Assembly: GCA_030149115.1 (NCBI GenBank)
Contig: JASBSE010000045.1
Location: 1-18,323 of the forward strand
Direction of reading: 5' to 3'
Source: Winogradskyella sp.
GTDB taxonomy: Bacteria > Bacteroidota > Bacteroidia > Flavobacteriales > Flavobacteriaceae
DNA: 18,323 bases
The position numbers and the translations under genes are program-made. The notes below the pieces were generated by a model. It worked only from the letters and a program-made list of their open reading frames with translations. It was not told the origin of the DNA and did no database searches. The stretch's first letter is position 1, and every line of letters starts with the position of its first letter. Shown here piece after piece: positions 1-7,307 of the stretch.

Positions 1-1923
1 GTAGAGGAGGTTATTGGAGATTTTGTGCAGCTAAAAAAAGCAGGTAGTAACTATAAAGGACTTAGTCCGTTTAGTGAGGAGCGTACACCAAGCTTTATGG
101 TCTCTCCAGTAAAACAAATCTGGAAAGATTTCTCAACTGGCAAAGGTGGTAATGCTATCACCTTTTTAATGGAGCATGAGCATTTTACCTATCCTGAAGC
201 CATACGCTACTTAGCCAAAAAGTACAATATAGAAATTGAAGAAACTGAGCGTACAGACGAGGAAAAAGAGCAAGTCAATGCGAAAGAAAGTTTGTATCTC
301 GTAAGCGAATATGCTAACGAGTATTTTCAGAAAATTTTACAAAAAACAGATCAAGGACAAGCCATTGGTAAGAGCTATTTTAAGGAACGTGGTTTTACCG
401 AAGATACGATTAAGAAATTTCAACTCGGTTATTCCTTAGACGAGTGGCAAGCCTTTACAGATGATGCTTTGGGTAAAGGTTACAAGCTAGAGTTTTTAGA
501 AAAAACAGGACTTACCATTGTAAAAGACGAGCGTCGTTTCGATAGATTCAAAGGTCGTGTAATGTTTCCTATTCATAGTATGAGTGGGAGAGTGCTTGGT
601 TTTGGTGGTCGTATCCTAACCAACGACAAAAAAGCTGCAAAGTATCTTAACTCACCAGAGAGCGATATTTACCATAAAAGTAAGGTGCTTTACGGTTTGT
701 TTTTTGCCAAGCAGACCATAGCAAAAGAAGACAATTGTTTTTTGGTAGAAGGTTATACAGACGTGATTCAGTTTTACCAAACAGGTGTAAAGAACGTAGT
801 GTCTTCTTCTGGTACAGCCTTAACGTCTGAACAAATTAGACTCATTAATAGGCTTACCAACAACATTACAGTGCTTTTTGATGGTGACGCGGCAGGTATA
901 AGAGCCTCTATTCGTGGTATAGATTTAATCTTGGAGCAAGGTATGAATGTAAAGGTCTGCACGTTTCCAGATGGTGAAGATCCAGATAGTTTTGCAAAGT
1001 CTAATACCTTAGAAGAGCTTACCGAATATCTTAATGAAAATGCCAAGGATTTTATTCAGTTTAAAGCATCGCTTTTAGTTAAAGAAGCAAATAACGATCC
1101 AATTAAAAAGGCCGAAACCATTAGAGATATTGTAAATAGTATTGCCAAAATTCCTGATGCCATAAAACGCGAAATTTATATTAGAGAATGTGCTTCTATA
1201 ATGGATATAAGCGAAAATGTATTGTTTAGTACATTGGCGCAAATCAATAAAAAAGAATTTCAGGAGGCAAACAAGCAATACAAGCAAGAACAAAAAGCGT
1301 TTGAGGTTGTAAAGAGTGAACAGCAAAAGAAACCAAAGGTTGATGTTCAGTATGAGTTGGAACGAAAGATTATAGAAATCTTAATGCTATATGGTGATAG
1401 AACGGAGCAGTTTGAAGATCTAATTTTAAAAGAAGACGAGGTGTCTGGCGATTTAATTTTAGAACCAGCAATGCACGAAGCGCGTGTATTTGAAAAAATC
1501 TATTTAGACCTTCAAGAAGATGAAATGATGTTTTCTAATGAAAAATTTAGAGAGTTATATTATTCCATCATCGACAGGCTGAACCAGGATGAGAGTTTTT
1601 CAACCAAAGATTTTATAAATCAACTAGACCAAAAACATGCTACAGAAGTTACCAGTATTTTGATGGAGGATGAAAAGTACAACCTTCACGATTGGGAACG
1701 AAACCATATAGTACCAAAGGAAAAGGAGCATTCCATACCACAGTTAGTAAGTCAGACCATATTGAGTCTACGTTGTTACCTCATAGATCAAAAAGTAGCA
1801 GAATACAAAAATGAAACTCTTAGAGAAAATGTAGATACGCGATCCGTAATGGAAGACGTAAAGGATTATCTCGGTCTTAAAATGTTATTGTCTCGTAAAT
1901 TAGGTAAAGTTATTGGCGGATAA
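1..1923 (+). CDS. dnaG: DNA primase DnaG (5' end outside window)
   Basis: Synthesises RNA primers for DNA replication at the fork, working with the replicative helicase. The reading frame is open from base 1 and begins inside the protein (VEEVIGDFVQLKKAG), so the true start lies upstream; the GTG at 25 is an internal valine. The N-terminal CHC2-type domain comes first (about codons 8-65), then the primase core with the TOPRIM signature VEGYTDVI (Glu codon at 748) and LFDGDAAG (Asp codons at 880 and 886), followed by a long helicase-binding C-terminal region. The residues that normally bind zinc are replaced: the CPFH pair reads SPFS and the CFGC pair reads DFST. I recall similar sequences in other flavobacterial primases, so this is probably a lineage trait. 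It converges on the response regulator gene with a 5-base gap, which leaves no room for a separate terminator. Confidence 0.95.
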   Translation, partial: VEEVIGDFVQLKKAGSNYKGLSPFSEERTPSFMVSPVKQIWKDFSTGKGGNAITFLMEHEHFTYPEAIRYLAKKYNIEIEETERTDEEKEQVNAKESLYLVSEYANEYFQKILQKTDQGQAIGKSYFKERGFTEDTIKKFQLGYSLDEWQAFTDDALGKGYKLEFLEKTGLTIVKDERRFDRFKGRVMFPIHSMSGRVLGFGGRILTNDKKAAKYLNSPESDIYHKSKVLYGLFFAKQTIAKEDNCFLVEGYTDVIQFYQTGVKNVVSSSGTALTSEQIRLINRLTNNITVLFDGDAAGIRASIRGIDLILEQGMNVKVCTFPDGEDPDSFAKSNTLEELTEYLNENAKDFIQFKASLLVKEANNDPIKKAETIRDIVNSIAKIPDAIKREIYIRECASIMDISENVLFSTLAQINKKEFQEANKQYKQEQKAFEVVKSEQQKKPKVDVQYELERKIIEILMLYGDRTEQFEDLILKEDEVSGDLILEPAMHEARVFEKIYLDLQEDEMMFSNEKFRELYYSIIDRLNQDESFSTKDFINQLDQKHATEVTSILMEDEKYNLHDWERNHIVPKEKEHSIPQLVSQTILSLRCYLIDQKVAEYKNETLRENVDTRSVMEDVKDYLGLKMLLSRKLGKVIGG

Positions 1924-1928
1924 TAATT

Positions 1929-2558
1929 CTAAGTTAAGTTATGATGCTTTGCTTGATGAATTAAGTCTACGATATTATTTACATTAAGCTTCTTAAAAAG
2001 TCTTGCTTTGTAAGTGCTTACAGTTTTTTCGTTAATATCTAGCTCTTCTGCAATTTCTTTGTTTTTACGACCTATAGATAAAAGTTTTAAAACTTCAACT
2101 TCTCTGGTGGATAGTTTTTTAAACATACGGCTTCTACTCATACGAGTATCTTCATAGCGCAGGTGCTTGTCCATTTTTTCACTTAAAGAGACTTCTCCTC
2201 CATGAATTTTTCTAACAGCTGCTTCTATGTCTTCAACATTAGCTTCTTTATTTAGGTAACCAGAGGCTCCTGCTTTAAGTGTGCTAATAGCATAAATTTC
2301 TTCAGGCTGATGGCTAAACATTAGAACATTAACCGATTTGTTTTCTTTTTTAATTGCTCTTAAGGCTGTAATTCCATTAAGTTCTGGTAAATCAATTTCT
2401 GAAATGATAACGTCAACTTCATGACGTCTTACAAATTCAAAAATTTCTATACCACTACTTAGTTTACCTACAACTTTTAAATCGGGTTTACTGTTTAAGA
2501 ATAGCTCAAGACCTGTTCTTACGATAGGGTGATTGTCAACAATCAAAATTCGTATCAT
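1929..2558 (-). CDS. LuxR/NarL-type response regulator with Glu at the phospho-acceptor position
   Basis: A 209-residue DNA-binding response regulator. The receiver domain covers about residues 1-120 and starts IRILIVDNHPIVR. Ser82 and Lys104 (in SGYLNKEA) sit at the conserved switch positions. The phospho-acceptor motif, normally D-[IL]-x-[ML]-P, reads ISEIDLPELNG, so Glu54 replaces the usual Asp. The C-terminal LuxR/GerE helix-turn-helix is clear at about residues 148-203 (LSTREVEVLKLL, then NEKTVSTYKARLFKKLNV). Glu may mimic a permanently phosphorylated Asp, or the protein may be regulated without phosphorylation. No histidine kinase gene is adjacent. Regulatory targets cannot be told from the sequence. 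Confidence 0.9.
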   Translation of the reverse strand: MIRILIVDNHPIVRTGLELFLNSKPDLKVVGKLSSGIEIFEFVRRHEVDVIISEIDLPELNGITALRAIKKENKSVNVLMFSHQPEEIYAISTLKAGASGYLNKEANVEDIEAAVRKIHGGEVSLSEKMDKHLRYEDTRMSRSRMFKKLSTREVEVLKLLSIGRKNKEIAEELDINEKTVSTYKARLFKKLNVNNIVDLIHQAKHHNLT

Positions 2559-2607
2559 GACAATTGATTTTGGTTTGGTTAGGGTTAATCAGTGTAATAA
2601 CTATATT

Positions 2608-2642
2608 ACTAAGTCAAGATTCTCAAGGGATGACGGCTTAGT
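2608..2642. other. Imperfect inverted repeat between the response regulator and nadE genes
   Basis: The arms ACTAAG (2608-2613) and CTTAGT (2637-2642) could pair, with a further TCA/TGA pair inside. No long T run follows on either strand. It could be a transcript hairpin downstream of nadE or a site upstream of the response regulator gene. Support is limited to the symmetry. Confidence 0.25.
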
Positions 2643-2696
2643 AAAGATAATCAAAAAATAAGCAGTATCGGTAATTTATTCGATAAAATGTAAAAA

Positions 2697-3485
2697 TTAT
2701 CTTAAATTTTTAGGAATTTCACAAACGGGAATCGGGATCATTTTATGTTGGTTTCTAGTGTTATAACTCATAAAAATGTTAAAAACTTCTTTTTGCCTAC
2801 CGGAAAAGTTTTCTGCTGTTTTACCTTCATCCTTCATTTTCATCGCCCATTCTAGTTCTGGATAAGAAGCTCCAATTTGATCCTCATCGCTTCTTGCATC
2901 TCCAAATAACCCATCACTTGGTGCGGCTTTCATTATAGATTCTGGCACCTTTAAGTAATCACCAATTTCATAGACTTCAGACTTCATTAAATCTGCAATA
3001 GGGCTTAGGTCAACACCACCATCTCCATATTTAGTATAAAAACCTACACCAAAGTCTTCAACTTTATTTCCAGTACCAGCAACGAGACGACCTTGTAAGC
3101 CAGCATAATAATACAGTGTAGTCATTCTTAATCTGGCTCTGGTGTTAGCTAGAGCCATGTCTACGGTAGCTTGGTCACCATCAAGACTTATTTCGGTTTT
3201 AAATTCTTCAAAAACAGGTGTCAGGTCAACACGAGCATCACTAACATTTGAAAACCGCTTCTTTAATTGCTCAATATGCTCTTGGGCTCTAGTTACATGA
3301 CTGCTGGCTTGGTGAATAGGCATTTCTATACATAAAAGGTCTAGGCCAGTTTTAGCACAAAGTGTAGAGGTTACAGCAGAATCTATTCCTCCGGAAATAC
3401 CAACGACAAAGCCATTTACCTTTGCGTTATGTGCGTAATCCTTTAACCAATTTACGATATGATCGACAACCTTTTCTGTTAGCAT
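2697..3485 (-). CDS. nadE: NAD(+) synthase, ammonia-dependent type
   Basis: Catalyses the last step of NAD synthesis: ATP-dependent amidation of nicotinic acid adenine dinucleotide, in the cytoplasm. At 262 residues it has the size of the ammonia-using enzyme and lacks the N-terminal nitrilase (glutaminase) domain. The N-type ATP pyrophosphatase P-loop SGGIDS is at residues 31-36. Downstream are the substrate-binding stretch AGTGNKVEDFGVGFYTKYGDGGVD, then LSPIADLMKSEVYEIG, both typical of NadE. Transcription diverges from gldB, with about 70 bases between the two start codons. Confidence 0.95.
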   Translation of the reverse strand: MLTEKVVDHIVNWLKDYAHNAKVNGFVVGISGGIDSAVTSTLCAKTGLDLLCIEMPIHQASSHVTRAQEHIEQLKKRFSNVSDARVDLTPVFEEFKTEISLDGDQATVDMALANTRARLRMTTLYYYAGLQGRLVAGTGNKVEDFGVGFYTKYGDGGVDLSPIADLMKSEVYEIGDYLKVPESIMKAAPSDGLFGDARSDEDQIGASYPELEWAMKMKDEGKTAENFSGRQKEVFNIFMSYNTRNQHKMIPIPVCEIPKNLR

Positions 3486-3513
3486 AATATTTACGATTTA
3501 AGACAAAGAAATG

Positions 3514-3521
3514 TACCTTTG
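3514..3521 (+). promoter_or_regulatory. Bacteroidota -7 promoter element before gldB
   Basis: TACCTTTG matches the Bacteroidota -7 consensus TAnnTTTG exactly and sits 36 bases before the preferred gldB ATG. A clear -33 TTG box is not visible upstream. Its position argues against a TTG start at 3519, which would lie inside the promoter. Confidence 0.5.
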
Positions 3522-3557
3522 CACAACAAAAATAACGGAAACGTGTTAGGATTAAAA

Positions 3558-4532
3558 ATGTTTCGTGAAATGTCGGTGAGAATTTTCATTTTATTAATAT
3601 TCAGTTTGGCTTTGGTGTCTTGTAATGAGGATAATAAGCTTGAAGAGGAGATTTTAAAAATTGAGGTAGACTTTATAGTTGAACGCTTTGATAAGGCTTA
3701 TGCGGATGCAAAACCATCAGATCTACCAAAATTAAAACAAGCGTATCCGTTTCTGTTTTCTAAACATGTGCCTGATTCTGTTTGGATAGATAGAATTAAT
3801 GATACATTGCAAAATCAATTGCTTCAGGAGGTAACTAGAGTTTATAACGATTTTAAGGATGTAGATAAAGATTTTGAAAGACTATTTCAGCACTTAAAAT
3901 ATTATGATATAGCTTTTAGTGCTCCTAGAGTAGTTACATTAACAAATGATGTAGATTATAGAAATAAAACTATTGTTACAGATTCGTTATTGTTAGTTGC
4001 TTTGGATAACTTTTTGGGAGAGGACCATGAGTTTTATCAAAATATACCAAGGTATTTAGCAAAGAATATGAGTAAAGAACAGATTGTACCAGAGGTCGCA
4101 GAAGCTTATGCTAAGAAGTACACTTTTCAATCTAACCGTAAAACACTTTTAGATGAAATGATTTACCATGGAAAGTTACTTTACTTCAAAGATGTAATGA
4201 TTCCTTTTAAAACCGATGCGGAAAAGATAGGGTATACAGAACAAGAACTAAAATGGGCAGAAGCCAACGAAAGTCCAATATGGAGCTATTTTATAGAAAA
4301 GGAATTACTTTTTAGTACAGATAGTAAACTACCAGGTCGTTTTATTGCAGATGCTCCTTACTCTAAGTTTTATTTAGAATTGGATAACGAATCTCCAGGA
4401 CGATTAGGTCAATATATAGGTTGGCAAATAGTAAGAGCTTATGCGGAAACAACAGACGAAAATGTGCTAGCCATTTTAGAAAAGGAACCTGAAGAAATTT
4501 TTAATAAAGCAAAATTTAAACCAAAGAAATAA
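3558..4532 (+). CDS. gldB: Gliding motility lipoprotein GldB
   Basis: Cell-envelope lipoprotein required for gliding motility in Flavobacterium. From the ATG at 3558 the protein has 324 residues and begins with a lipoprotein signal peptide: a basic start, the hydrophobic stretch IFILLIFSLALV, then a lipobox ending at Cys22 (LVSC). The mature part (EVDFIVERFDKAYADAK, then LPKLKQAYPFLF) matches the GldB family as I know it. The frame is open upstream to a TTG at 3519, but that codon overlaps a consensus promoter and would add 13 residues before the signal peptide. The ATG at 3558 has AGGA shortly upstream; ATG 3570 is a weaker alternative. The stop overlaps the gldC start by one base (TAATG), indicating translational coupling. 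Confidence 0.88.
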   Translation: MFREMSVRIFILLIFSLALVSCNEDNKLEEEILKIEVDFIVERFDKAYADAKPSDLPKLKQAYPFLFSKHVPDSVWIDRINDTLQNQLLQEVTRVYNDFKDVDKDFERLFQHLKYYDIAFSAPRVVTLTNDVDYRNKTIVTDSLLLVALDNFLGEDHEFYQNIPRYLAKNMSKEQIVPEVAEAYAKKYTFQSNRKTLLDEMIYHGKLLYFKDVMIPFKTDAEKIGYTEQELKWAEANESPIWSYFIEKELLFSTDSKLPGRFIADAPYSKFYLELDNESPGRLGQYIGWQIVRAYAETTDENVLAILEKEPEEIFNKAKFKPKK

Positions 4533-4867
4533 TGTCTAAAACCATAACATCTAAAATAGAACTAAACGTAGAGCTTGATGAAAACAGAGTGCCAGAAAAA
4601 TTGAACTGGTCAGCACAAGATGGTGGAATAAAAAATGAAGAAGCTAAAGCTATTATGCTTTCAGTTTGGGATAGTAATGCTCAAGAAACTTTAAAGATAG
4701 ATTTGTGGACCAAGGATATGCCTGTTGATGAAATGAAACAGTTTTTTCATCAGACTTTAGTAACTATGAGTGATACATTTTTAAGGGCTACCCAAGACGA
4801 GAAAATGACGGCTACAATGAAAGACTTCTGTGACTATTTTGCTGAGAAACTAGAGTTGAAAAAATAA
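4532..4867 (+). CDS. gldC: Gliding motility protein GldC
   Basis: A 111-residue soluble protein, full-length for GldC, with the family start MSKTITSKIELNVELDENRVPEKLNWSA (read in two parts: MSKTITSKIEL, then NVELDENRVPEKLNW) and the acidic helical C-terminus ending EKLELKK. GldC supports gliding motility in Flavobacterium together with GldB, although its exact function is not settled. It has no signal peptide and no membrane segment, so it is likely cytoplasmic. It overlaps the gldB stop by one base and should be in the same transcript. Confidence 0.92.
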   Translation: MSKTITSKIELNVELDENRVPEKLNWSAQDGGIKNEEAKAIMLSVWDSNAQETLKIDLWTKDMPVDEMKQFFHQTLVTMSDTFLRATQDEKMTATMKDFCDYFAEKLELKK

Positions 4868-4878
4868 TAGATTTATTT

Positions 4879-5628
4879 TTAACTGCCTTCAGATTTATAA
4901 AAAGGATCTGTGTTAAAACAATCAGCCTTTTTTAGAGTGGCATAGTTTGGATTGTGTCTTTTAAAGCGTAAAAACTTTGAAGTATCATACACCTCCCAAA
5001 TGGTTAAAGTATTGTGTTTTCCAGCTTTAGATTTTAAGTCAATCTTGTGTTGGGCTATCATTTTGTCAACAGTTTCCTTGTCTCCAATGCGCATTTTTTT
5101 GCTAGAGCTATGGCCCTTGTTAATTTGTTTTTCAATCCAATAAAACCTCACAGGTTCTTTTAAAGTTTCGTCTAGTGTGTCATCGGTTTCAACTTGAGTC
5201 ATAGACTTACCTTTTGCTTTATTTTGGTAGGTAGATTGTCCGTAAATGCTACTCTGCTCTTCGGTGTCAATTTCAGTTGTTTCTGTAGTTTTAGACTCAA
5301 TATCAAAATTCTCGTGCCTTAAGAGAGTTATGATAATTAACTTGTCTTTTACTTTTACTTCGGTAACAAATCTGCCAATTGGAATATCGGTTATAGAGAT
5401 CTTTGTATCAAGACTATTTACAATGTATGCTTTCTGAAAACTATTGTTAAAAATCTCAACTTTATCAATAGTACGTTCGCCTTTTAAAATTAAAGTGTCG
5501 CCAGTTTTATTGAGGCTGTGATGTAGTTCACTAGCTCTGTAGTTGATGTTTTTTAATAAGGTTGATTTTTGACCATAAATAAACGGAGCCAAAAACAATA
5601 GTAGAATGGTTGATAGTCTTGTCATCAT
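4879..5628 (-). CDS. Secreted protein of unknown function
   Basis: I do not recognise this 249-residue protein. It starts with a clear signal peptide (about residues 1-19: MMTRLSTILLLFLAPFIYG, with a Gln as the likely first mature residue) and has no later membrane segment, so it is probably exported. Residues about 45-105 alternate in a way that suggests a small beta-sandwich (IDKVEIFNNSF, SITDIPIGRFVTEVKV). They loosely resemble the type IX secretion tail domain but lie near the N-terminus rather than at the end. The middle (about 110-160) is acidic and Thr/Ser-rich and looks disordered. The C-terminal part (VRFYWIEKQIN through WEVYDTSKFLRFKRHNPN) is basic with several aromatic residues. 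The gene converges on gldC with an 11-base gap. Confidence 0.7.
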   Translation of the reverse strand: MMTRLSTILLLFLAPFIYGQKSTLLKNINYRASELHHSLNKTGDTLILKGERTIDKVEIFNNSFQKAYIVNSLDTKISITDIPIGRFVTEVKVKDKLIIITLLRHENFDIESKTTETTEIDTEEQSSIYGQSTYQNKAKGKSMTQVETDDTLDETLKEPVRFYWIEKQINKGHSSSKKMRIGDKETVDKMIAQHKIDLKSKAGKHNTLTIWEVYDTSKFLRFKRHNPNYATLKKADCFNTDPFYKSEGS

Positions 5629-5655
5629 AAGTAGGTTTTGTTTTGGGGAAACAAA

Positions 5656-5675
5656 AAGTATTTATATCAATACTT
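5656..5675. promoter_or_regulatory. Inverted repeat upstream of the secreted-protein gene
   Basis: Perfect 7-base arms AAGTATT (5656-5662) and AATACTT (5669-5675) are separated by six bases, starting 28 bases upstream of the minus-strand start at 5628. On the minus strand the motif TACTTTTTG overlaps one arm; it is a TAnnTTTG box with one extra T. The site could be an operator at the promoter of that gene. This is inference from symmetry and position only. Confidence 0.3.
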
Positions 5676-5831
5676 AGTGTAAAGTTAATTAGCAGCATCC
5701 AGTGAGCTGTATTTGTAAGATATAAGTTGTTTTTTTTAGTTAAAAAGCTTGTTGTTTCGATATATGTTTAAAAAGACCGTTGAAGTCAAACGGCATAATG
5801 AATAATTAATATATAGGTAAGAATTTGGTAA

Positions 5832-5861
5832 TTTGAAATTGGAAGAAGTGCTCTATTTTTG
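5832..5861 (+). promoter_or_regulatory. Candidate promoter, -33 and -7 boxes
   Basis: TTTG at 5832-5835 and TATTTTTG at 5854-5861 match the Bacteroidota -33 (TTG) and -7 (TAnnTTTG) boxes, with 18 bases between them. Transcription would start near 5868, about 120 bases before the DUF4230 gene, and would run into the hairpin at 5901-5935. Confidence 0.4.
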
Positions 5862-5900
5862 TGGAGCTATTAATCATTACATAAACATTAGTTAGGCCTT

Positions 5901-5935
5901 CACTAGAGAAGGAAACTGGTGTTTTTTGTTTTTTT
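5901..5935 (+). terminator. Terminator-like hairpin in the leader of the DUF4230 gene
   Basis: CACTAG (5901-5906) pairs with CTGGTG (5916-5921) with one G-U wobble. It is followed by a T tract (5922-5935) broken by a single G. The shape is that of an intrinsic terminator, but it lies only about 35 bases after a predicted start site and upstream of a gene. It could be a leader attenuator or the end of a short RNA of about 65 bases. Confidence 0.4.
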
Positions 5936-5987
5936 AGATTAAAAGTTAATTTGAAATTAAATGAGATTTATTTGTTTAAATTAGCTT

Positions 5988-6608
5988 ATGCGAAAAATCT
6001 TAATAGGAATTATACTAACATTAGTAGTGCTGTTTACCTTTAAATATTGTGGTGACAGAAATAAAGAACAAACCATTTTAAAGGAAAATTCTGCCTTAAT
6101 ACAAGAACAGTTAAAAAACGTTAGTAAGCTGGTTGTTACCGAAGGTCACTTTAGTGAAGTCTTTACGTATGAAAATTCTAAACGAATTTTTGGAGATTTA
6201 TTAGAAGTTGAAAAGAAGGCGATAGTTGTGGTAAATGCCGATGTAACTGTAGCTTATAACTTATCTAAAATTGAATACAGTATTGATGAAACCACTAAGA
6301 CACTTCAAATATTAAGTATTCCAAAAGAAGAAATAAAAATAAGTCCAGATTTTGAATATTACGATATTCAAGCAGATTATCTTAACCCTTTTGAAGCTAA
6401 AGACTATAACGAAATCAAAAAAACGGTAAGACAGCAATTAATGAAGAAAATCGAAGCTTCGGATTTAAAGTCTAACGCTCAAAACAGATTGTTAAGCGAG
6501 CTCTCAAAATTTTATATTCTTACTAATTCATTGGGTTGGAAACTACAATACAATAAAACACCAATCGAGTCAGTAGATGCTTTAAGAGTAATGGATTTTA
6601 AATTTTAA
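5988..6608 (+). CDS. DUF4230 family membrane-anchored protein
   Basis: A 206-residue protein with one N-terminal hydrophobic segment (about residues 4-18, ILIGIILTLVVLFTF) and a short basic start, so it is probably anchored in the inner membrane with most of the chain outside the cytoplasm. The body fits DUF4230 as I know it (LVVTEGHFSEVFTYENSKRIFG, in two halves: LVVTEGHFSEVFTY, then KKAIVVVNADVTVAYNLSKI), followed by a helical C-terminus. The biochemical role of the family is unknown to me. The TetR gene begins 8 bases after its stop, so the two are probably co-transcribed. Confidence 0.8.
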   Translation: MRKILIGIILTLVVLFTFKYCGDRNKEQTILKENSALIQEQLKNVSKLVVTEGHFSEVFTYENSKRIFGDLLEVEKKAIVVVNADVTVAYNLSKIEYSIDETTKTLQILSIPKEEIKISPDFEYYDIQADYLNPFEAKDYNEIKKTVRQQLMKKIEASDLKSNAQNRLLSELSKFYILTNSLGWKLQYNKTPIESVDALRVMDFKF

Positions 6609-6616
6609 AGTAACAT

Positions 6617-7189
6617 ATGGAAACTCGTAAAGAAGAGATTATTAGAGTAGCAGCTAAGCTTTTTAAAGAAAAAGGTTACAGTGCAGTAACCATGAGAGAT
6701 TTAGCTTCTGCAATGGGTATAAAAGCAGCTAGTCTATACAATCACATCAATTCAAAACAACAAATTCTAAAAGAAATAATTATTTCTTTAGCAGAAGAGT
6801 TTACCCAGGGATTACAAAAAATACAAAAAAGTAAGAAATCCAATATTGATAAACTCAAAGATATCGTTAAGTTACATGTCGAGATCTCTTCTAAAAACAC
6901 TTTTGGTATGGCGTCACTTAACAATGATTGGATGCATCTTGAAGAAAAGTTAGGGTATTACCTCCAGCTACGTGCTGATTACGAGGAAGAGTTGAGAAGT
7001 ATTATTGCTGAAGGTGTTACAAAAAATGAATTTGTTGATGATAATATAGAAGTAATGCTCTTCTCAATTTTATCCACTCTTAGGTCTTTGTATCTATGGA
7101 TTCCTAAAAAGGAAGACCTAAATACTGAAGAACTCTCGCAACAATTAAGTCAGGTATTAATTAACGGTATTAACAAAAAAATCGATTAA
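6617..7189 (+). CDS. TetR/AcrR-family regulator, probable paa operon repressor
   Basis: A 190-residue one-component regulator. The N-terminal TetR helix-turn-helix is clear at about residues 5-52 (IIRVAAKLFKEKGYSAVTM, then LASAMGIKAASLYNHINSK). The remaining helical part should bind a ligand and dimerise. It lies directly upstream of the paa operon in the same orientation, with a perfect 20-bp palindrome in between. TetR-type PaaR proteins that respond to phenylacetyl-CoA control paa genes in other bacteria, such as Thermus. By analogy this protein probably represses paaE onward until phenylacetyl-CoA accumulates. The role rests on position and family, so I give no symbol. Confidence 0.88.
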   Translation: METRKEEIIRVAAKLFKEKGYSAVTMRDLASAMGIKAASLYNHINSKQQILKEIIISLAEEFTQGLQKIQKSKKSNIDKLKDIVKLHVEISSKNTFGMASLNNDWMHLEEKLGYYLQLRADYEEELRSIIAEGVTKNEFVDDNIEVMLFSILSTLRSLYLWIPKKEDLNTEELSQQLSQVLINGINKKID

Positions 7190-7195
7190 TTTTTG

Positions 7196-7203
7196 TAAAT
7201 TTG
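7196..7203 (+). promoter_or_regulatory. Candidate -7 promoter element for the paa operon
   Basis: TAAATTTG matches TAnnTTTG exactly. Transcription from it would start at about 7210, at the edge of the palindrome 7210-7229, so a bound TetR dimer would cover the start site. No -33 TTG box is evident. The match at 7233-7240 is the alternative. Confidence 0.4.
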
Positions 7204-7209
7204 TCAAGC

Positions 7210-7229
7210 AAACTAACAATTGTTAGTTT
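7210..7229. promoter_or_regulatory. Perfect 20-bp palindrome, likely TetR-family operator
   Basis: AAACTAACAATTGTTAGTTT is perfectly self-complementary over 20 bases. It lies 20 bases after the TetR-family gene and 78 bases before paaE, between two matches to the -7 promoter consensus. Size, symmetry and position are typical of a TetR-family operator. Binding is inferred. Confidence 0.65.
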
Positions 7230-7232
7230 TTT

Positions 7233-7240
7233 TAGTTTTG
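7233..7240 (+). promoter_or_regulatory. Alternative -7 promoter element for the paa operon
   Basis: TAGTTTTG matches TAnnTTTG and lies 3 bases after the palindrome. If used, the operator would fill the spacer between the -33 and -7 regions, also a position that allows repression. Confidence 0.35.
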
Positions 7241-7307
7241 TGATTCGAAATCGTTTTCGGGTTGAAACTAAATAGTAACAAAAGTGATAGATAATTACTC
7301 TTAACGA

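Larger units (their letters stand above)
5629..5987. other. 359-base AT-rich intergenic region
   Basis: This gap separates two divergent genes. It holds the inverted repeat at 5656-5675, a hairpin near 5777-5795 (CCGTTGA pairing with TCAAACGG with one bulge), a promoter-like pair at 5832-5861, a terminator-like hairpin at 5901-5935, and a perfect AT-only palindrome with a central G at 5946-5960 (TTAATTT G AAATTAA). I found no convincing short coding frame. Confidence 0.6.

Noticed and set aside
25..27. GTG at 25 as the start of dnaG
   Set aside because: The conserved primase N-terminus (VEEVIGDFVQ) is already in frame from base 1, so the gene is cut by the window edge.
3519..3557. Upstream TTG start for gldB
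   Set aside because: The TTG lies within a perfect TAnnTTTG promoter motif and would place 13 polar residues before the signal peptide.
7246..7259. Short inverted repeat CGAAA...TTTCG in the paaE leader as a second operator
   Set aside because: Only 5-base arms in AT-rich DNA, which is expected by chance.
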